DNA of 64,000 bases. Origin: Siderastrea siderea. Its lineage: Eukaryota; Cnidaria; Anthozoa; Scleractinia; Rhizangiidae. Where the stretch lies: contig OZ034967.1 of NCBI GenBank assembly GCA_964030785.1, positions 70,185,113 to 70,249,112 of the forward strand, given 5' to 3'. Shown here one piece after another: positions 35,133 through 46,958 of this stretch. Every line of letters starts with the position of its first letter. Within the stretch, counting starts at the first letter, position 1. The position numbers and the translations under genes are program-made. Below the pieces are notes generated by a model, which saw nothing but the letters and a program-made list of their open reading frames with translations, did no database searches and was not told the origin of the DNA.

Positions 35133-36671
35133 TGTGCGGTTCCAGAAAATATCCATACCCCTCCCACGGAGGGTTTTTAATTTTATACCCCCACCCCCTT
35201 GGAATTTCCATTCCAAGGGGTGATTGTAAGACGCCCCCACCCCCTGGAAAGTCCAGTTTCACAAAAAAGAAATACAAAACAAGAAATACATGCTGTTTCA
35301 TTACACATATTTATTTACTAACGTAAACTTAACTACGTGATAAAGATCAATACTGCAAAAATCATAAGCTTATTTCAGACGCCTCCCTGTGTAGTGAAGC
35401 AATTGAATTAAGGAACGCGCTTAACAAAAATAGAGGAAAACATAGCATAATATTGGCTCAATAAGCTCAAACACACTAGTAAGTTTAACTGGAAACCGTT
35501 TTCATTCATGATAATCTAAGATTCGTTCTAAAAGTCTACGTTTAACTTATTCTATGATTCACAACAACATATCGAATTACTTTTACTTTTACACACGCAT
35601 TGAAATTTATCACGTCCGTTTTTAGCTCTTCGGGCAAAACGTAACGTAAATAAGCTCATATACTCTAGCAAATTTAATTGGAATATGTTTTCATTCATGA
35701 TAATCTAAAAAAACGTTCTCAAAATTTACGTTCTTTCAAGTACGAGGTTTAGCTTCACAACAACATATTCAATTACGTTCAAACACGCATTTAAATTTAT
35801 TACGTCCGTATTTTTAGCTCTTCTAGAGCAAGCAAAACTGTGAAAAATACCACAATATTTAAAACCTCCATAATATTTTTGTCTGTTGCAGGTTTAAAGT
35901 CTCAGAGTAGTTTTAATTCATTATCGCGAAAAATATGCCATTTTATAGCAGAGACGCTCATCGGCAACTCATCAACAGGAAAGCCGTAAATTGTCACGCA
36001 ACATGTTCTCCGTTCAAAACATCTGTCAGATATCGCTCGAATTTTCTCTTTAAGACAGGGATTTCTCCGTATATTTTATGAAATAAAACCCTAAAAAAAT
36101 AAGCGATTAAAGTTTTTGTGCCGTTTAACTGAGCACCGCTAACTCGTGCTTTGCCATTTGCAGACGTGTATTGTGTAGTACAGAAATCGTATCTCATATA
36201 CTAATCAGGGAGAGGGATATTGCTTACACCACATTTTACAATAATGGTCAGCTAAAGAATAAAAGACTGTTGAACAACTGAAATGAACTCAACAAGAACT
36301 CAGTCGCTTGTTGGTGACTACTTTTCTCAAGTCGGCCATAGTAATTTGGCGGTTCGGCGCGAAGTCCAAAACATTTGTAAGACATATCGAGGTTGTATGA
36401 AGCTGTATAGACCAAGGAAAATATAGCACAAAGAATATTACTGACATGACTATCAACGGACAGAGCGCTTCATTTGTTTTGGTTACTTCAATCGATTAAG
36501 AAAGTGGGTAAGTAAGCGTTTGTTCATTCGATCGCGCTTGAAACCCTCTGGAAAGAAAACTCTTTGTTTACCCCCCTCCCCTTCGGAAAATTCCCGCTTT
36601 TAGACCCACCACCCCTCGGCGTTTCCGTGACCCTCCGTGGGGTAGGTATGGATATTTTCTGGAACCACACA
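35133..36671. mobile_element. Putative TIR element, 1.54 kb
   Basis: Ends TGTGCGGTTCCAGAAAATAT and its near-complement at 36630-36671 match over about 42 bp. The interior contains two diverged AT-rich blocks that repeat each other (about 35450-35600 and 35640-35800). There is no clear target duplication and no transposase. Confidence 0.5.
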
Positions 36672-38886
36672 TTTCATCATGAATGGGTTCATGGAAAATT
36701 GGCATTTGAATTCTGAAGGGACTTGAATTTTTCTTGACAGTGCAATTGTGTTGAACAGCTTTTGCAAACAAAACAATCACTCGGGGGTGGAGTTTGCAAA
36801 GGTTCTGACAGTCTGTAAAGTAAAGATACCCTCGCAAACACACCATCACTTTGGATCTGGCTGTTGTCGGTTATCCAAGATGCATGTTGATAAATATGTT
36901 TTGGGCAAAGGTTTTGGTTTTACGGAGACTTTGACTGTTGACATATATATGGAGAGCTATGTTAATCCTTAATTTTCTGAAAACACTTCAACATGACTGT
37001 TGCACACTAAGAGCAACCATGGTTGATCAGTCATTCTGGGGTTATTTCATATCTCCTTTGTAAACAGAGTTACTGAATGCATGCCAGCCTCATTTTGACA
37101 CCCTGCAAACACTGTTTTGATCTGTTTTCCCCTACCTTATCGGTAACAGTTCTGAAATAATGATCCTCACAGTTAAATGCATTCAACTTGAGCAGTTGAA
37201 AAAGCAAACTTGAAAAAATTCAGTCTCGACCAGGACCAAATTTGCCTTTTCAAAACTGCAAGCCCTTTATGGCCACATTTGTTACTTCAGGCCATAGTTA
37301 CTCGAGGGACTGGTTATGAAACTTTGCAAGTTTCAAAGGCCTTAACAAAGGTGCTGTAATTTATGTTGAAAGTACTACGACAGTGCACAATCTTTTGTTT
37401 TACGTTCGCACACTATGGCTGAATAACTTAACAGTGACATTCTTATTGGTTAGTTGCTCATGCAAAATTCAAAACCTATTGTTGTTTGTACACCTTCAAG
37501 GCTAAAAACGGTAACAAAAACATAAAACAAAGGACTTAGCTGAGCTTCATAACCAGATTCTTTTATTAACTATGTTCAGGCAGTTCACGCCTGATTTATT
37601 TCATATGTATCCATCTTCAAAAAAATTCTCCTTGGCATTTGGAACTGTTTCCTCATTAGAAGTACAAAATGTGAGCAGAAGTCAATTGCTCTTTTAACAG
37701 AAGGGACAGTTTAGAACTTTTGCATTGTCTAATACTCCATTATTGCATAGATCACCTGGTGTTACTGAACTCAAACTACAAATTTTTCACTGACACTTAA
37801 GAATAAGGGCCTGAATGTCTTTCCCTTGAATTAAGCTTCAATCTTTTCAGATCACCCTAGCAAATGTTTATAAACCTTCTCATTGGACAGTTGCATGCGT
37901 AATGTGGGAAAATGCTTGGAAATGTGATAGTTCATTGCATTTTCCATTTAAGGAACAACTGCCGCCAAGAAACACTCAAGCCAAAAGAGAAGTATTCCAT
38001 AAAATAAACGTGGTGTTTTACAAGAAATTACGCTTACAGCTGTAAATAAGACGCATAAAACTTGAGACAAGTGCATGTGGAAAGTTCAAGCCCATATTTA
38101 ATACATTCTGAGCCTTCGCATTCGATTTTGTGCCTTCATCGTGAAACCGTCTTAAAGAAGACTCGCAATGGAAATCTCCTCTTTTCACTTTGTTGGCTGG
38201 AAGATTCCACAGTTTCCACAGTAAAAAGATCCTTATAAATTTTCCTGAGATGACGAAATCCACAATCATCTCTCAGGCCGAAACTTGTCACTTGCATATT
38301 CAATATTGACTGCTCTACTAACCTAAAATAAAGCTGGTCCTTCATTCCATCAATTTTGATGGTCTCAGAAACAGAAATGGATCGAAATGGAAGGTCGAAA
38401 GCTGCAACTTAATGCCATTTCCCAGGTCAAGTGGCTGTTAACATTGCGAGCGTTTATGTTTTCGATAATACAACCATCACGCTCATGTTCTTGACATTAT
38501 ACACAGCAGGAGTGTACACAGATCCAGAATTTAAAGAAATGTGGTGCTCATACGCTGTACTGTCGCCAAAATTGCTGACAGGAAATAAACAAAAGCAGAA
38601 AACGAATTCCTTTTCCACAATCGAGTCTCCACGAACAAAAAAACACATATTCTCGAGTAGTTCGCGCGAGACTTCGTTGCACTTCGCGCATGCTCGTTAG
38701 AGTTTTCGAATGATTGACAGATTTCTTTACTGAGGCAAACATGTAGAGGCCAAAAGCGGCAAGATCAAAGGTAGATGCCAGTCCCCGCTGTTTCGATCCT
38801 TTTCAGTTGAAAGCTTTGAAAGAAATCTGTTCCTATTAAGATGAATTGCTCTTAACTATTTTCAAATCACCTGAAAATTTATTTAA
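36672..38886. other. Host intergenic DNA
   Basis: No supported gene. Short open frames at 38018-38269 and 38431-38700 have no recognisable motif. TTAA at 38883-38886 is the left target site of the next element. Confidence 0.35.
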
Positions 38887-39820
38887 GGAGGCTGGCAACA
38901 GTTTTTTTGGCCTTGGAGTGTATCTTTTGAAATCAAAATTTCGCATAGAAGATAAACTTCGATTTCCTTGATACTACGCCACCTTTTCAACATATGACCA
39001 TGAGAAGTAATTATAAATGCACGACAGGACACAAGCGCAGCGTGTTTAAATATTCATTGCACGTGAATAACCGTGAAATTGACCAGGAAAAAGAAAATGA
39101 AACTGTTGCTCTTTGAAAGTTTATAACGACTGAAACCTGACCTAGATTCAGCCTTCTTATCTAATAACAGAAATGTTTATTCAGCCTAAAACTTGCTGGA
39201 ACATCAAAAAGAATTATTACTCTAACCGCAATCAACTTAAGAAAAAAATCTGTAAGGGCAGTTTAGAAATATTTCTATTTATGCAAATTACGAACTTTTG
39301 GACTGATTTGTGCTGAATTTTAGCAGTTTTTAAATATAAATATCTTAAAATCGCAGCCACCTAGGAAGCTCAACGTACATTGAGAATGTTTTGCTATTAT
39401 AAAAGACCTTTCAACTGAAAAGAGAAAGTGTTAAGTTTTATCTTTCTTGAAATATTGGAGAAAATTGCAGGAATGACCAAAATCAGCCCGTAAAAAATGA
39501 CTCATGATTTACTTGAAAACGCTCTTACAGATTTTTCTCTAATTTGCATACAGGTTGTGTAGGTTGAGTAGTTCAAATAGTTCAAGTTTCGTCATAAAGT
39601 GTCTGACTAGTTTTCGAGATATTCTACATTGTTTAAAATGAGGGGTTGTCCATTACCGTTGCTATGGTGACAGCTGTTGCTAGGAAACTAATGAGAAAAT
39701 AAACTTTGGTCATATGTTGAAAAGGTGGTGTAGTATCAAGGAAATCGAAGTTTATCTTCTATGCGAAATTTTGATTTCAAAAGATACACTCCAAGGCTAA
39801 AAAAACTGTTGCGAGCCTCC
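38887..39820. mobile_element. TTAA-flanked TIR element (piggyBac-type target)
   Basis: 934 bp beginning GGAGGC and ending GCCTCC, directly flanked by TTAA at 38883-38886 and 39821-39824. The TIRs of about 120 bp run from the GGAGGC ends through the GATACTAC/GTAGTATC phrase. Precise TTAA duplication is the hallmark of piggyBac-type transposition. There is no transposase frame, so it is non-autonomous. Confidence 0.7.
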
Positions 39821-39824
39821 TTAA

Positions 39825-40240
39825 CTTAAGATCACGAGCAATGTTATTTTAAGATGTTCCCTGACTTAAGATAAGATATTTCAACGTACCTAACTTAAAA
39901 TAAGAAGTGTAATTCTTAAATTAAAATATGATAAAATAATGCGTCTTAATTTAAGAATCAAGATATGTTAGTTTAAGACGTATTCAAAACCTTAAATTAA
40001 GACGGTAAGAATCTTACAAAGAAATAAGAGTGTGGTCATCTAAATTTCAGACGTTTTTGACTCACTTAAGGGTATATCATCTTAAAATTAGATGATTTCG
40101 GTCTTAATTTGAGTTATTATCTATCTTATGTAAGAGTACGAATCGACTGGGTACGAATCAACTTGAGTACGAAACGACCGGTCTCCTTATGTAAGATGCC
40201 TAACATCTTAATTTAAGATTTTAGTTTTTACGGAGAAGTG
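39825..40240. repeat. CTTAA/TTAAG-rich repeat related to 33454-33691
   Basis: Dense CTTAATTTAAGAT-like phrases, ending in an inverted copy of the 33454 element's end (TTTTAGTTTTTACGGAG). The left end is not identifiable; the TTAA element may have landed in it. Confidence 0.45.
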
Positions 40241-41749
40241 TCACACAACCGAAGACAACGAACCCGGGACAACGAAGCTCTTTGCGTTACATATGTTCAA
40301 CTGATGCATTCCAAACCAAAACATTGAGATGGACCAGCAAAATACTGCAAATTATTTGCAAATAGTGGAGTCACGAAGCTTGAAAGGTGGCTCAAATTCG
40401 CTTCATTCGAACACTTGTCAGACACCACTTTGCCACTCTGGACAAACAACAACTCACACGTGCAGCGACACGACAAAAGGACAAGCAAAAATTCTACTCA
40501 CCAATGGATGAAAAACTGTCTTGTTTACGTCGGCAATGGAATGCTACAAGCCCTGCGCACAACAGTGAATATAAAAGCTCAATTTTGAAGGTTTTTCTTG
40601 AGCAGACATACCACAACAAGACTACAAGAAACAGTGCGATGTTTCTGACGAGCTCTCTGTCGTTCTGCCAGGTTACTGAGGACGCGGCTGGGATCTGGGA
40701 CTAGTGAGGGAGGGCGAAGTGAAGAGTGAAGCCCGCGTGAAGCAATTTGGGCGCAAGTACTCAGCAAAGCCTAGCAAGATAAAACACCTTACAAAATCAT
40801 AATCCTCGTTGTTCATACCTGACTCCTTCATGTTAATTACAAAAGAGCACAGGCAAAAAGTAGATTCTGAGCATGATGGTATTGAAGGTTATCAAGCTTT
40901 TAGCTGTGCCGATATCTTTGGTAAATCTTCCTCTCACTGGGGCTTCCCTAAGGTTTTGTCAGAGTGAAATAAAAAATAAAAATATCTGGGCAAATTCTGA
41001 GAAGTGATTGCTGAGTTAATGTTCTTTAGAGTTATTGCTCAATATATATATAGCAAACTCTTCAACAAACTGAAAGGCTTCCGCGAGACGCAAATCGAAC
41101 TCTAACCTGAACAGGATAGCAGGACTGAACAACTGAGAGACTGAAAAAAAATAATAATAACAAAATAAGAAATATCTATAAGCAGGCTGCAATCAGGTTT
41201 ACTCACTGAGTTATTCGAAGGAGTAACTTGGCGGTAGAGTTGCGATTTGCTTCGCTCGCGGGGGAGTCCAATCCACCACTTTTTCGCATGTTAGACTAAC
41301 ATACGAAAAATAAGCAGTGGAAGGATCTTTTACAGAGTCTTCCGGGATCCATTACTGTCCGTATTTACGTGGTGTCCGTATTATCGGACAAATGTTCATC
41401 TTACCTAAGCATTAGGCCTTCCCAGTCGCCCAACACTTCAATCTTCCAGATCATTCTAGCCAACACATGGCGATCCGCGGTTTTTCCCTTCACCAGGGTA
41501 ACACGGAAAGCCGTAAAAGTCTAGAGCAAAAAATTCGTTTTTCAAATCGGCACGCGTAATCCCCATGGTGTCAACGAACGCATTTCATTCAACTAATTTA
41601 TTCTTGTAGCCTAGCTCCACAGCTCTCCATATCAACCAAGTGCAACCTACAATTCTTTCATTAGCTCTGATCAAGGGCTAACGCTTTACAGTGGCCAATT
41701 TACCTTACCAACTCAGTTGATAAGTCCAAAGTTTTGTGTTTTACTTCCA

Positions 41750-41783
<34 letters not shown>

Positions 41784-42023
41784 AACACCTTGCTTCTTTC
41801 CATCCGCACAAGCAAATTTTCTATGACAAATTATTTTCTTCGACGAATGACTTGACCGTGTACACGGGTAAGCAAATTTTCTATGACAAATGTCCTTGAA
41901 TATGAGACAGCAATGGCTTTTGGACAGCGGAGCATGAAAAATGAAAAAAGAAAATTCGGTGGCTCTTTGACGTAAAAGCCAAACTCGTACCCAGAGTCCA
42001 CTGGCGTTTTGGTCAGCGGGTGG
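40241..42023. other. Host intergenic DNA, left flank of the Polinton
   Basis: No supported exon. A direct repeat AGCAAATTTTCTATGACAAA occurs at about 41812 and 41872. The last bases, from 42017, form half of a hairpin that the Polinton insertion split. Confidence 0.4.
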
Positions 42024-42029
42024 TCTCTA
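42024..42029. other. Polinton target duplication, left
   Basis: TCTCTA directly before the element's first base; the same six bases follow its last base at 63981-63986. Confidence 0.95.
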
Positions 42030-42383
42030 AGTAGTACATTGGGCCCGTATGGGGCACTTTCCTGGCTTCTGATTGGTCGAGAGCAAATCAATGACGTCAT
42101 GACCCGGAACCGGAAGTCACGTGTTTTTAGGATGGGAAACCGCTGACCAGTGGAAAAAAAAGGATCGCGGGCTCATAGAACCGGAAGTCACGTGTTTTGG
42201 AAAGGAAAACCGCTGAGCAGTCTAAAAAAAGGAATCGCGGGCTCATGGGAACCGGAAGTCACGTGTTTTGAGATGGGAAACCGCTGACCAGTCTGAAAAA
42301 AGGATCGTGGGCTCAAGGTGGGTTAAAACCGCGGAGAAAACGCGGGCTCCAAGTCCAAAGTCCAATTTCTGGAACGTGGGTAA
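42030..42383. repeat. Polinton left TIR with 71-bp tandem repeats
   Basis: 354 bp, identical to the inverted right TIR except at 42282 (C here). It contains three tandem units with a 71-bp period, starting at 42108, 42179 and 42250. Each unit has AACCGGAAGTCACGTG (an E-box CACGTG) and an AAACCGCTGA-type phrase. Confidence 0.95.
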
Positions 42384-42426
42384 CCCTTGGAGTGAAAACA
42401 AGAGAAAAAAAATGAATAAATCACGT

Positions 42427-42432
42427 TTTATT
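42427..42432 (-). terminator. Poly(A) signal for the polymerase gene
   Basis: Minus-strand AATAAA about 120 bp past the polymerase stop codon, just inside the left TIR. Confidence 0.5.
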
Positions 42433-42554
42433 GTTATACGTTTTACAATAACTGAGAAAAATGGTTTCCCTCCTTTGAGTTCCTATTTGATAAGTGTTCC
42501 TCTTTGATAAGTGTTCCTTAATGTTCATCACAATCGACGATCTTGTTTGGGCTT

Positions 42555-45500
42555 TCACTGGTAACCATAGGGGTAGGTGTTGAAGGTGTGGGGATCAAGG
42601 ACTCTTTTGTCATAGACCAGCTGGTACCATTTGTGTTGGGGTTGAGTCAGCAAGGTGTAGTTTTTCGGGTTGCGGACAATGTGGTGACTTTTGGTGACTT
42701 GGATTTCCCGTGGTTTGGGAAGGGGTTTCTGGATTTCGTCCTGGACATTCTGACGCATGACGTCATAATTGAGTTGGGTGTGTCCTTCACTGTTGAGTCG
42801 GAAGCCTCTGACCTTGCATTCCACTTTTCCTTTATTCGTAGTATACCCATAGTTCTTGGGTCCTCCGCTGACAAATTCTTCGATGTATTCATCATCAGCT
42901 AATTCGGAGGCGAAGTCCCCTAGATAGGAACCCAAGGTAGGTTGGAATTGAGTGGGTGTTTCCTCCAGGTAGATGACGGAGTCGGTGTCAAAGTAGAGGA
43001 CTCTTTCCCCTAAGCGTTCCAGGGCGTCATATAATTTAAGGCGGGCGTGGCAGGTAGTGAAGCAGGCCACAAAAATGTTGAGGTTGGGTGAGACGCGGAT
43101 GTCCTCTTTTTGGTTTTGGTAGTGGACTTCCACAGTTTGGTCATTGATAACGGCGACGTGACGTACGTCCAAGGAATCATTGTCCAAAAACTGGTGGAAG
43201 GCATGAGGATCATCAAAGGCTTGAATTTGGGTCTTGTTGAGGCGTTGTCCAAATTTGCCCCACATGGAGTTGAGCATGAGCTTAGCTAAGGTGCGGAGAC
43301 CAGGATTCTTCTTGATGTTGTCGTATTCCAACTGAATACCCTCCTTCTCGAAGTACTTCTGGATGTAGTCCTGTTTGGCTTCCTCTGACATGTCGTCCTC
43401 AGGCCACCCACTAGCTTCTTGTTTGATTTTCAACCAGGTGTTGACATAATCGGCGAAGAGGCCCTCACAGGTCTCGTCAAAATGCCAGACTTCGTAGATG
43501 TATTGGACTTGGTACCCCAATTCAACGGCTTTATACAGTTCTGGGGTACACCAGGTACTTGTGAGGGCGCGTTGTTCGTCGGGGTGAGGGCAATGATAGG
43601 ATCTGTCCAAAAGAGGTTTGTCCATTTCTTCTTCCACACAACGGGCACAGAGGGGAAAGAGCAGTTTGTCGTCATGACGGTAAGGCAGCACGGGATGGTA
43701 CAATTCACGGGGAGGCAGGACTTTGCATTGAATGAGGCCAAAGTACTGGTGTATGTCAGTGTGACCCGGCTGTGAATAGATGGTAGGATGTCCTTTGGGG
43801 TAGGTGGACTTCTTGTTGACCCACGGGTACAAGGAGGTGACATCGATGTAGTGAATTTTTTGACCGGGGGTGATATGATGGTAGAGTTTGATGGCATTGG
43901 TACGACCTCCACAGAAAGCATCCCGAGGTTGAAGAGGTTGGATAAAGTTGAGTTCCCGGACGAAGGAGTCGATCTCTGGTTGGGTTTTTAGGAGGTGGTC
44001 CCATTGACATCCCCACATTTGAATGACGTTGTACCCTTGGTTGGTAAGCTTTTGGACTTTGTCTTGGGTGGCGTCATAGAGGTCATGCATCGTCCGATCA
44101 TAGTTGCGGGGATGTTTTTCGTGGCGATGGGGATAACAGGTAGGGCATCCGTGGGTGAAACAGCCTTGAAATTCGTAGACGGTGTGGGTGTCGTGGCAAT
44201 AACCATCCACAAAGAAGTTGGTCCCGGGGATCTTATACTCGCCTTCATTTCGGACATGTTGGATGTATTGGTGATGATGAGGCTCTGGATTGGCACTGGC
44301 CAGTAGATCGGCGGGGTTGAGATCTTGGAGGGCGCGTTGACGTAGTTGGTGATCGCACCAGGTTAACCATTGAAGGGCTGGGAGGGACTGGTTGATGTTG
44401 TTGTTTCTCCACCCGTTATGACCAGCGGGTTCGCTGGCAATACTGTTGGGGATCATCCGGTTCATACGTAAATCTCGATTACAAGCCGAGGCAATGGTGA
44501 CGTGATCGAAGGGATTGAAGCCTGTTAAGTCTTCAAACATGCGTTTGAAAGTCAGACATCCTTGTTTGAGGAGTCGTACATCGGAGCTGCAATAGGCCAA
44601 TAACTCTTGTTGGAAATGAAACACCACACCCTGGTTGCGTTGTTCTTGGTGCCAGGTTTCGAAGGCTTGTCTTCCTTCGAGTGTCATGGCCTCAGGCATG
44701 TAGTAATCGCGTGAGGGGAGGATGCCCACGTAGTGTTGATGCTTAGGTACGTTGAACTTGTGGGGGAAATACCCTTTGCAGAGTTCTGTCAAGCCAAAGG
44801 TTTTGGGAAACGCGGAGAGGGGCATCTGGAAGAAACTCATCGAATCGATGAACCGGATGCGGTCATGTTTGATCTCTAAGAGTTTACACCCGTTGCGGAG
44901 TTGTTGGACGATGCGGTTGTTCCCATAGTATTCTTGGATGATAAAGTACCCATCGTACCCTTGAAAATTATGAGCGATGACATTGACTTGACGGGTATCG
45001 TGAAGAGTCAAGGTATCCAACCATTCCAGAAAGTCACGGATACAGGTGGGACCTGGGAAAGGCTTGGGTTCATCCTTGTCTTCGGTTTCGGCCACGACGA
45101 GATTGGCAATGTGTTTTTCCTGGGGTTGCATGGCTTCGATATCAAAGAAGACGTGTAAGGGGGGCAGGTCTTCCTCGTCCTCGTCCTCGGAGGCATGGGG
45201 TTCCGCGGCGGCGGCACCTCGTTTGGCGCGAGGACCTTTTTGACGGGTCCTCTTTCTCTTCTTTTCGTCTTGAGGTTTGGGGGCTCTTTGTATAAAACAA
45301 CGGTGGTCGTCGGCGTGGACGTACTGATGACAAGAAGGGCAATCCACGTGCTTACAAAGGTGACGTTGAATGCGGGACAAGCCCACATTTTGTTGATAAC
45401 AGTCAATGCATCGGTGTCGTTGAGAGCACACGGAGGCCTGGAGGTCCGTGGCGGGTTTGCCCGCATGGGTCTTGCTGGCATGGGCTTCGAAACACGCGGG

Positions 45501-46730
45501 TCCGAAAAAGTCCCGATGACACGACTCGCAACGTTGAGTGGCTTTCAGGTGTCGGGGGTAAGCATGTTGAAAGTCTGGACAATCTTTCTGTCGACAGGCT
45601 CCGCACAACTTGGTCTTGGTGCATCGATGGAGTCCCTCGGTGTTGTAGGGTTTCCAACAATCCGCACACACATAACTGGACCCGAAAAACCCCGGTAATT
45701 TGGTGATGACATCATAATGGTCTTTGTTGTGCAACAGGATCAGTTGTTTGTTTCGTAGGGGTCCAAACGTCGTGATGTGGAACGATCGCTGCGCATCGAC
45801 CAACAGGATCTGGTAACCGGTGAGGGAGGGAGCTTGACTAAATTGGGTCAAGGCATCATAGCTGCAAGGACCGAGGGGTACCTTGGCTTCGTGTTGCAGG
45901 TCCAGAGCTAGGGTTCGCTGGAGTGGTTTTCCTTTGCGAATCGATTCCCATTTCGGGTGCTGGTCCACGCGAGCTTTGGCGACCACGAGGGCTCTGGCAC
46001 AACAGAGCTCATCATCATTTTGGATGCGGATGACGGAGTGTTTGTTAGTTGTCAACATGGTCATGGTGGGATGCCCTGGTTTCCCACGACGGGGTTTGCC
46101 GGTACCTTGAGGAGCATGGTGGACTTGAGTGATGGACACTTGAAAGGAGTCATCCATTTCAAATTGTTCGTTGCTGTTGAGGGCTTGAGCTAAACGTTGG
46201 AACAGAGCTTCCACACGCTCTGTGTCTCGACGCCATTCACCTGCACGTAATCCCCACCCCTGAAAATTATTGTGCAGGCGATCGGATGCTATTGTAAAGT
46301 AGAGGCGATCTTGATCGTGGAGGTCGGGGGTGGTGGTTAACACTTGATCGACGGCTCGACGTAATCCATCTTGGAGAGCTTGGGTTATATTTTGGCCTGG
46401 AAGCAAGTTCCCCCTTTGACGTAACTGGGTCTTGAAATGACGTTCTTGTACCCCCATGCGATCACTCTTCCGATTCACAAAAGGTTCTAAGTCAAATTGG
46501 AAGGTAACGTGCGCAGAGGGATCCAATCCACCCCCACTTTGTTCCCATTGGTTCAAGGCCTCTTGACAAATCTCATCACTGTCTCCTAGCTCTTCGGTGC
46601 AAATCAAAGGTCCCACACAGGAATTGGTGTCGTCTTCGGAATCACTTAAGTCCAAACCGAGCATGGACATGATCTCACGTGTAGCGAGGCCGCTTGGCCC
46701 CGCCACATTGTCGTCTTCTTGAGAGGACAT
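42555..46730 (-). CDS. polB: Protein-primed family-B DNA polymerase (PolB)
   Basis: 1,391 residues from an ATG. It should replicate the linear element from its TIR ends with a protein primer. A cysteine/histidine-rich region at about 354-478 forms several zinc-finger-like pairs (CADCW, CGACR, CESCH, CPSC). The proofreading exonuclease motifs are FFDIEAM (528-534), HNFQGYD (587-593) and YCSSD (713-717). Polymerase motifs are DVTSLYP (A, 963-969), KLMLNSMWGKFG (B, 1150-1161) and YFDTDS (C, 1246-1251). All catalytic acids are present. A segment at 842-866 with VYEFQGCFTHGC resembles the endonuclease-like insert seen in relatives. The N-terminal 100 residues are acidic and unassigned. It is divergently transcribed from the gene at 46959. 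Confidence 0.96.
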   Translation of the reverse strand: MSSQEDDNVAGPSGLATREIMSMLGLDLSDSEDDTNSCVGPLICTEELGDSDEICQEALNQWEQSGGGLDPSAHVTFQFDLEPFVNRKSDRMGVQERHFKTQLRQRGNLLPGQNITQALQDGLRRAVDQVLTTTPDLHDQDRLYFTIASDRLHNNFQGWGLRAGEWRRDTERVEALFQRLAQALNSNEQFEMDDSFQVSITQVHHAPQGTGKPRRGKPGHPTMTMLTTNKHSVIRIQNDDELCCARALVVAKARVDQHPKWESIRKGKPLQRTLALDLQHEAKVPLGPCSYDALTQFSQAPSLTGYQILLVDAQRSFHITTFGPLRNKQLILLHNKDHYDVITKLPGFFGSSYVCADCWKPYNTEGLHRCTKTKLCGACRQKDCPDFQHAYPRHLKATQRCESCHRDFFGPACFEAHASKTHAGKPATDLQASVCSQRHRCIDCYQQNVGLSRIQRHLCKHVDCPSCHQYVHADDHRCFIQRAPKPQDEKKRKRTRQKGPRAKRGAAAAEPHASEDEDEEDLPPLHVFFDIEAMQPQEKHIANLVVAETEDKDEPKPFPGPTCIRDFLEWLDTLTLHDTRQVNVIAHNFQGYDGYFIIQEYYGNNRIVQQLRNGCKLLEIKHDRIRFIDSMSFFQMPLSAFPKTFGLTELCKGYFPHKFNVPKHQHYVGILPSRDYYMPEAMTLEGRQAFETWHQEQRNQGVVFHFQQELLAYCSSDVRLLKQGCLTFKRMFEDLTGFNPFDHVTIASACNRDLRMNRMIPNSIASEPAGHNGWRNNNINQSLPALQWLTWCDHQLRQRALQDLNPADLLASANPEPHHHQYIQHVRNEGEYKIPGTNFFVDGYCHDTHTVYEFQGCFTHGCPTCYPHRHEKHPRNYDRTMHDLYDATQDKVQKLTNQGYNVIQMWGCQWDHLLKTQPEIDSFVRELNFIQPLQPRDAFCGGRTNAIKLYHHITPGQKIHYIDVTSLYPWVNKKSTYPKGHPTIYSQPGHTDIHQYFGLIQCKVLPPRELYHPVLPYRHDDKLLFPLCARCVEEEMDKPLLDRSYHCPHPDEQRALTSTWCTPELYKAVELGYQVQYIYEVWHFDETCEGLFADYVNTWLKIKQEASGWPEDDMSEEAKQDYIQKYFEKEGIQLEYDNIKKNPGLRTLAKLMLNSMWGKFGQRLNKTQIQAFDDPHAFHQFLDNDSLDVRHVAVINDQTVEVHYQNQKEDIRVSPNLNIFVACFTTCHARLKLYDALERLGERVLYFDTDSVIYLEETPTQFQPTLGSYLGDFASELADDEYIEEFVSGGPKNYGYTTNKGKVECKVRGFRLNSEGHTQLNYDVMRQNVQDEIQKPLPKPREIQVTKSHHIVRNPKNYTLLTQPQHKWYQLVYDKRVLDPHTFNTYPYGYQ

Positions 46731-46958
46731 GATCAGATGAACTCACTGGAGATCGGGGTTCGTTTTTTATAGAGAACCAAAATGTCACGTGGGAGGGGAA
46801 GGAGCCAATGACCTTACCCGGACACAGGGTGTCCTAGGGAGGGGTGGGACGGGGTGGGGGGACCCCCCTCCCCCCTCTCTAGTTAGGACCCCTGGTGCAT
46901 GATGGGAAGGAATGAGAGACTATAAAACAGATCGATCCTCGGGCTGGAACATCTCAAC
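46731..46958. promoter_or_regulatory. Bidirectional promoter, polB / basic-acidic gene pair
   Basis: The 228-bp gap between divergent ATGs has a TATA box on each strand: minus-strand CTATAAAAAAC at 46762-46773 facing polB, and plus-strand ACTATAAAAC at 46918-46928 facing the gene at 46959. It also contains a CACGTG E-box, a CCAAT complement and a C/G-rich block (GGGGGGACCCCCC). Most of it is duplicated in inverted orientation at about 62330-62490. Confidence 0.7.

Noticed and set aside
40387..40704. 105-codon plus-strand frame near the Polinton
   Set aside because: No domain, splice or promoter support.
45195..45698. 167-codon plus-strand frame over polB
   Set aside because: It lies opposite the conserved zinc-rich part of the polymerase and has no promoter or recognisable motif.
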